Notes under the pieces: generated by a model
What the model saw: only the letters and a program-made list of their open reading frames with translations
What the model was told of the DNA's origin: nothing
The model's database searches: none
Program-made: the position numbers and the translations under genes
Assembly: GCA_028023455.1 (NCBI GenBank)
Contig: JAQFVV010000030.1
Location: forward strand, 1,692,501-1,756,500
Source of the DNA: Epiperipatus broadwayi
Lineage: Eukaryota; Onychophora; Udeonychophora; Euonychophora; Peripatidae
Direction of reading: 5' to 3'
Length of the DNA stretch: 64,000 bases
In this document: positions 60,423 to 64,000 of the stretch, in pieces
How the letters are laid out: every line of letters begins with the position of its first letter
Numbering within the stretch: the first letter of the stretch is position 1

Positions 60423-61022
60423 TCTTCTATCTATGTAAATAAAAATGTAAATGTTCGTTTGTTCAAAATCTTAAATCTCCGGAAGTTTTTCACCGATTGC
60501 TTTGAAATTTTGACATAACATTGCATTCAAATACATGTGTGTTTTTATATACCTAATACCAACTATTATATAGATGGCACACCTGTAACAGGTAAAAACA
60601 TGCTTTTTTGAAAAACAGCGCTATCTGTTGGACGTAAAAGCAACACACACTATACTAAATATTTTACAATTCCATTTCAATGTTTCCGATTGCATTGTTA
60701 AATTGAATTTTCATAGATTTTAATTATTTCGTGTGAGAGATTGCAATTCCCAATTCGATTGGCGTTTGCAATTACCATCAACGAAGCTCGGAGCCAATCT
60801 TTAGAATTATATGCTTTAGATCTAGACACGGATTGCTTCTCACATGGACAATTATATGTTGCATGTTCTAGAGTCGGAAAATCAGACAATCTCTATATCT
60901 GCACAGACAATGGAATAACAAAAAATATTGTATACCCACCAGCATTGTGAAATTAAACATTTCCCGTTTCTTTTCCATTTAAGCAGACTGAGCCACAGCA
61001 ACGTGTGGCCGGGTATGGCTAG
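60423..61022 (+). mobile_element. Helitron, internally deleted
   Basis: The 5' end starts TC (60423 or 60426) with tctatctatgtaaataaaaa and gttcgtttgttc, as in arthropod Helitrons. The 3' end is CTAG at 61019-61022 preceded by the hairpin gccacagcaacgtgtggc (about 60992-61009), and is followed by T. It is preceded by A, which fits insertion between A and T without target duplication. Inside it keeps only the last part of the RepHel helicase (60741-60949). It is non-autonomous. Confidence 0.88.
60741..60949 (+). pseudogene. C-terminal end of Helitron RepHel helicase
   Basis: The frame reads QFPIRLAFAITINEARSQSL, then CFSHGQLYVACSRVGKSDNL and KNIVYPPAL before a stop at 60948-60950. These are the last helicase motifs of PIF1-like Helitron proteins (Q-P-x-R-x-A-F-A-x-T-x-N and S-HGQLYVA-SR). 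It has NEARSQS where the family has N-K-x-QGQ/S-type residues. Helitrons encode a rolling-circle nuclease-helicase of over 1000 residues; only about 69 remain and the helicase catalytic motifs are absent. Confidence 0.88.
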
Positions 61023-61570
61023 TTTATAATAAAAACGTATAAATTTACATAGATGTTGAAATTGAATATAATGTAAAGATAAAATGTACTGATTGACATG
61101 TGATAAAGAAGTAAAATTTCATTCAATTGTCGGAATAGATTTTTCTGTTACTGTAATTACTGAAGCAAAGAAGTGAACTAGAAATTAAAATTTGGCTTTG
61201 GAATTTGGCAGTCTCTCACTGCTCTAAACTATATAGTGCAGAATGTTAATTGACGTTAAATCACTCTTGAATGTTATTTAATTGTAATTTACATAAAAAA
61301 GTTGATCATTTTTGCATATTTATTTTATTCTTTTGTTATACATTCATTGTATAGTAACACTAATTATAATGTACTGTAGTTTGCTACAGTGTTTATTTTT
61401 TACTTATTTATAAAAATGCATATTTTGTTTTTCTGTCTTCATATTCTCATTTATACATCTATTTGTGTGAGCAGTTTTTAAAAATTTATTTTTATTTATC
61501 CGAATATAATACAATTATAAATTGTATTTTTATTTTGTTTTTATACATATTTTCTTTTGTTTTGTTTTAG
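61023..61570 (+). other. upstream or intron sequence of the zinc-finger gene
   Basis: A+T-rich sequence ending in a long pyrimidine-rich stretch and AG. Probably intron; the upstream exon was not identified. Confidence 0.5.
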
Positions 61571-61576
61571 GTAAGT
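61545..61576 (+). promoter_or_regulatory. splice acceptor directly joined to a donor consensus
   Basis: The pyrimidine tract tttcttttgttttgttttag ends at 61570 and is followed at once by GTAAGT. The first part is a strong 3' splice site, the second a perfect 5' splice site consensus. This juxtaposition is the known form of recursive (ratchet) splice sites. It may also simply be the start of the coding exon, as the zinc-finger frame is open from 61571. Confidence 0.55.
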
Positions 61577-63481
61577 CACGATGTTTTGCTGGAAAAGTAT
61601 TTAATAAACATTTTAGTATTGGTAATGGCTTGCGTTATTTCTAATTCTGAAACAAATGTTATTAATGCAGCTAATGCTACCATTGGGAAAATTAAGCGAT
61701 GCAGTCTTGCTGATAAAGATTATTTTTATCATTGCATGGTAACTTTTTGTCGATGCCGTTTTAAAACAAAGGAAGATCTGAAATATCACCAGACTTGTCA
61801 TAACTTAGAAGGAAAAAATTTTAAATGTCCTCAATGTTCTGTTGTTCATGGTTGTTGGAATGATATGAAATGCCACTTATGGAAAGAACATTCTGTTGAT
61901 ATTGATTTAATTACATGTGAAATTTGTGGTTATAAAACCGATTGTGTAAATAAATTGGAATCACATAAACTTTGTCATGGTACAGAACGTGCTTTTTCGT
62001 GTGATCAGTGTGATAAATCGTTTAAACAGGCAGGTTCTCTAAGAAATCATATGCTCTGCCATGTTGCACGTCAAGACAAAACTACAAAGCATAAAGTTGA
62101 GTGTGAAGTTTGTCATTTATTTTTTCTTAATAGATCGGTACTTAGAAAACATAAATCTAATGAACATGGTCAGGTAGAATTTTATTCTTGCAGAGAATGT
62201 CTCTATGGTACAGAAAGTCAGCACCAGTTTCAAAGGCACCTTCAAAAACATGTAGAGAAAATATATGTATGTGATCAGTGTGATTTTAAAACTAAAAGAA
62301 GCAATAATTTAAAGGAGCATTTAATGACTCATACAGGAGAAAAACCGTATCATTGTCATCTGTGTTGCTATGCTACTATCAGACTTCATCATTTTAAATT
62401 GCATTTAAAGAAATATCATCCAGAAAATGCAGGCTTATTTGAATGTTCATTATGTATTTTTACTACTCTCAACTATGAAAAGTTTTTAAAACATGTAAAT
62501 AAACACAAAGGAAGTAACTCTCAGGAATCTATTAATAATAAGAGCCAAGTTTTAAATAAGATATTATTAAAGAATTCATCGGAAGTGTCTTTAGATTTCC
62601 AAAATAAAAAGGATCAAAAATTTGTCTGTCATCTATGTAGTTTTGAAACTAAAAGAAAAGATACTTTTAAATCACATACTATGATGCATACTGGTAAAAA
62701 ACCTTATAAATGTTTATTTTGTAACTATACTGCTATACAAGCTTCGCATTACAAATTGCATTTTCAAAAACAACATCCGGGCAGTAGTGCAATTCTTCAA
62801 TGCAATTACTGTATATTTTCAACTTACAAGTTCGATACCTACGAAAAACACGTCCAAAGTCATTTAAAGGGAAGTAAAGAGATCTTATTTTCCGAGAATA
62901 ATAATTTGTTGAAAGATGCTAATAATGAAGTGATTATTGAGTTACAAAATTCAATTACTTTTAGTGTTTCTGATATTGGACATAATTCTCTGATTGCAAA
63001 TACGAAATTTAATGAAGATTTTGAACTTGCAAAAATAAATACGTTACAGATGAAAAATAAAGCATTTAAATGTGCTTACTGCTCGTTTTCATTTTTGAAA
63101 TTGGTCAATTACAAGGAACATTTAAAAACATATCACAACAGGAAGTCAGGACTTTTTAAATGTAATAGTTGTTCCTTTCAAACGTTAATTTTTTCACAAT
63201 TTTTAAAGCATCAGGATATTCACGAAGAGCACTGTGATAATAATTCTGATGAGAAAGAGGAGGAAATAAAGTCAGAAGATAAATCTCAGGAAGACTGTGA
63301 TCAGATACTCGTAGAACAATGCTCAGAAAATACTGACGCTGCATGTCAGTTGTCTGATGGTCTTGAGACCACTATTATCCCAATTCATCCGTTATTATTA
63401 AATTTAGAAACAGCTGTTGCAGATGCCAGCTCATCAGTTCTTTTATTAACTATCCCAAAAGAGGAATGTGATCAATTTTAG
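61571..63481 (+). CDS. C2H2 zinc-finger protein, about 14 fingers
   Basis: The frame is open from the splice acceptor (61571) to the TAG-terminated codon at 63479-63481. The first ATG in frame is at 61625 (MACVISNSETNVINA), giving 618 residues, but an upstream exon may add an N-terminus. About 14 C2H2 fingers lie between 61728 and 63222, two with TGEKP/TGKKP linkers (typical of DNA-binding arrays). Fingers 7-9, 10-12 and 13-14 form repeated triplets. The second to fourth (CPQC...HLWKEH, CEIC...H, CDQC...H) are regular. The C-terminus is acidic (EEEIKSEDKSQED) then hydrophobic (IPIHPLLLNLE). Likely a nuclear DNA-binding regulator; targets and orthologue unknown. No in-frame stop, unlike every other frame here. 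An ATTAAA signal lies at 63658. Confidence 0.9.
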   Translation, partial: VSHDVLLEKYLINILVLVMACVISNSETNVINAANATIGKIKRCSLADKDYFYHCMVTFCRCRFKTKEDLKYHQTCHNLEGKNFKCPQCSVVHGCWNDMKCHLWKEHSVDIDLITCEICGYKTDCVNKLESHKLCHGTERAFSCDQCDKSFKQAGSLRNHMLCHVARQDKTTKHKVECEVCHLFFLNRSVLRKHKSNEHGQVEFYSCRECLYGTESQHQFQRHLQKHVEKIYVCDQCDFKTKRSNNLKEHLMTHTGEKPYHCHLCCYATIRLHHFKLHLKKYHPENAGLFECSLCIFTTLNYEKFLKHVNKHKGSNSQESINNKSQVLNKILLKNSSEVSLDFQNKKDQKFVCHLCSFETKRKDTFKSHTMMHTGKKPYKCLFCNYTAIQASHYKLHFQKQHPGSSAILQCNYCIFSTYKFDTYEKHVQSHLKGSKEILFSENNNLLKDANNEVIIELQNSITFSVSDIGHNSLIANTKFNEDFELAKINTLQMKNKAFKCAYCSFSFLKLVNYKEHLKTYHNRKSGLFKCNSCSFQTLIFSQFLKHQDIHEEHCDNNSDEKEEEIKSEDKSQEDCDQILVEQCSENTDAACQLSDGLETTIIPIHPLLLNLETAVADASSSVLLLTIPKEECDQF

Positions 63482-63744
63482 TTTCAAAACTGCAAAATTA
63501 AAAAAAAAAATTTGGACTAAGATGAATATATTATAGTGAACTTTTCACTATTCTTTTTTTATGTAAATAATTTTTTAACTGTTAAAATGTATTATAAAGT
63601 CTATTGGAATTGCACAATTTTACAAAAAAACATCATAAAATCTGTTGCCATATTTTTATTAAAATATATTGTTACATTACTTACAAATCAGATTAGTAGT
63701 GTTTGAAATACAACATAATTTATATATTTGGAATTTTAAATGTA
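63482..63744 (+). other. 3' untranslated region of the zinc-finger gene (probable)
   Basis: A+T-rich sequence after the stop with a possible polyadenylation signal attaaa at 63658. The exact end cannot be set from sequence. Confidence 0.45.
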
Positions 63745-63830
63745 ATTATAAAGGGATTTGAACACAGGCAGGCTTTCAAGCTCTCTTTAGTTATCCGCTC
63801 TATCTCGTACAACTAATACCTATGACCACA
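63745..63830 (-). repeat. tRNA-derived SINE-like head
   Basis: Minus strand: acgagatagagcggataac (A-box region), then gagagcttgaaagcctgcct and the B-box-like tgttcaaatccc. Spacing fits a tRNA-like head. The body was not recognised. Confidence 0.45.
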
Positions 63831-64000
63831 TACATGTAAAAAAGATAAATGATATCCAAAATACATATTTTGGGCTGAACTAGCATTCATCGATAGATAA
63901 GTAGTATCTTTAAGAATTACAATCTTTTTCTTTAAGCACACACATAAAGTTCAACAGCATAATGCTAATTGGAGAATATATATATATAGAACTATATCTA
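63831..64000. other. intergenic, nothing recognised
   Basis: Ends in a short TA repeat (about 63977-63988). Confidence 0.4.

Noticed and set aside
60698-60889. Minus-strand frame across the Helitron helicase tail
   Set aside because: The opposite strand has clear helicase motifs, so this is a shadow.
61586-61624. TTG at 61586 as start of the zinc-finger protein
   Set aside because: A TTG start is not expected in a eukaryotic nuclear gene; the frame is open back to the splice acceptor and the first ATG is at 61625.

Overview
The window is eukaryotic, very A+T-rich and almost entirely non-genic. The mobile-element content (RTE-type LINEs ending in the WAGH...W-rich tail common in arthropods, a Tx1/L1-like LINE, a Helitron carrying the end of a PIF1-type helicase, a hAT MITE) fits an invertebrate, most likely an arthropod, but the sequence cannot name the species. 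Only one gene looks intact: a C2H2 zinc-finger gene on the + strand at the right end (about 61571-63481). It follows a Helitron remnant and a canonical splice acceptor.

Layout. 0.5-1 kb: palindromic insertion with a tRNA-like centre. 2.2-4.2 kb: decayed RTE LINE with an internal 69-bp tandem repeat. 4.3-5.1 kb: CpG-containing low-copy DNA. 6.4-7.1 kb: two palindromic insertions. 8.6-14.3 kb: two copies of a dispersed repeat (one with a nested palindromic insertion) flanking a decayed, minus-strand, gag-like coiled-coil ORF. 14.9-22.4 kb: single, inverted and tandem insertions plus a hAT MITE. 22.7-28.7 kb: nearly full-length but frameshifted Tx1/L1-like LINE. 29.5-31.9 kb: RTE LINE on the minus strand. 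33-37.6 kb: two related inverted elements, the second holding nested LINE fragments. 38.5-39.1 kb: palindromic insertion. 42.2-46.3 kb: second Tx1/L1-like LINE split by a 1.2-kb compound insertion. 47.3-49.8 kb: third RTE LINE. 51-55 kb: degenerate tandem repeat and two small insertions. 55.8-58 kb: SINE-like and LTR-like relics. 60.4-61 kb: Helitron. 61.6-63.5 kb: zinc-finger gene.

The most interesting content is a set of about a dozen non-autonomous insertions (families a-g below) with a shared architecture. Most are inverted dimers with one extra single-sided tail of about 15-60 bp, flanked by direct target duplications of 9-16 bp; some are head-to-tail dimers. Families b, c and d carry a motif that folds as a type I hammerhead ribozyme (CTGANGA core, GAAA, GTC cleavage site, six-pair stem I in the best copies). 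Families a and f carry a related CTGAAGA...GAAAC motif whose stem shows compensatory changes. Tandem or inverted units, a short one-sided extension, variable target duplications and hammerhead motifs are together what is known of Penelope-like retroelements and metazoan retrozymes. I infer these are non-autonomous elements of that kind; no reverse transcriptase/GIY-YIG gene of a driver element is visible here. Families b, c and d are diverged but share a modular order (conserved hairpin, then ribozyme, then a GGATAT tail) with a unit of about 450 bp in b and c.
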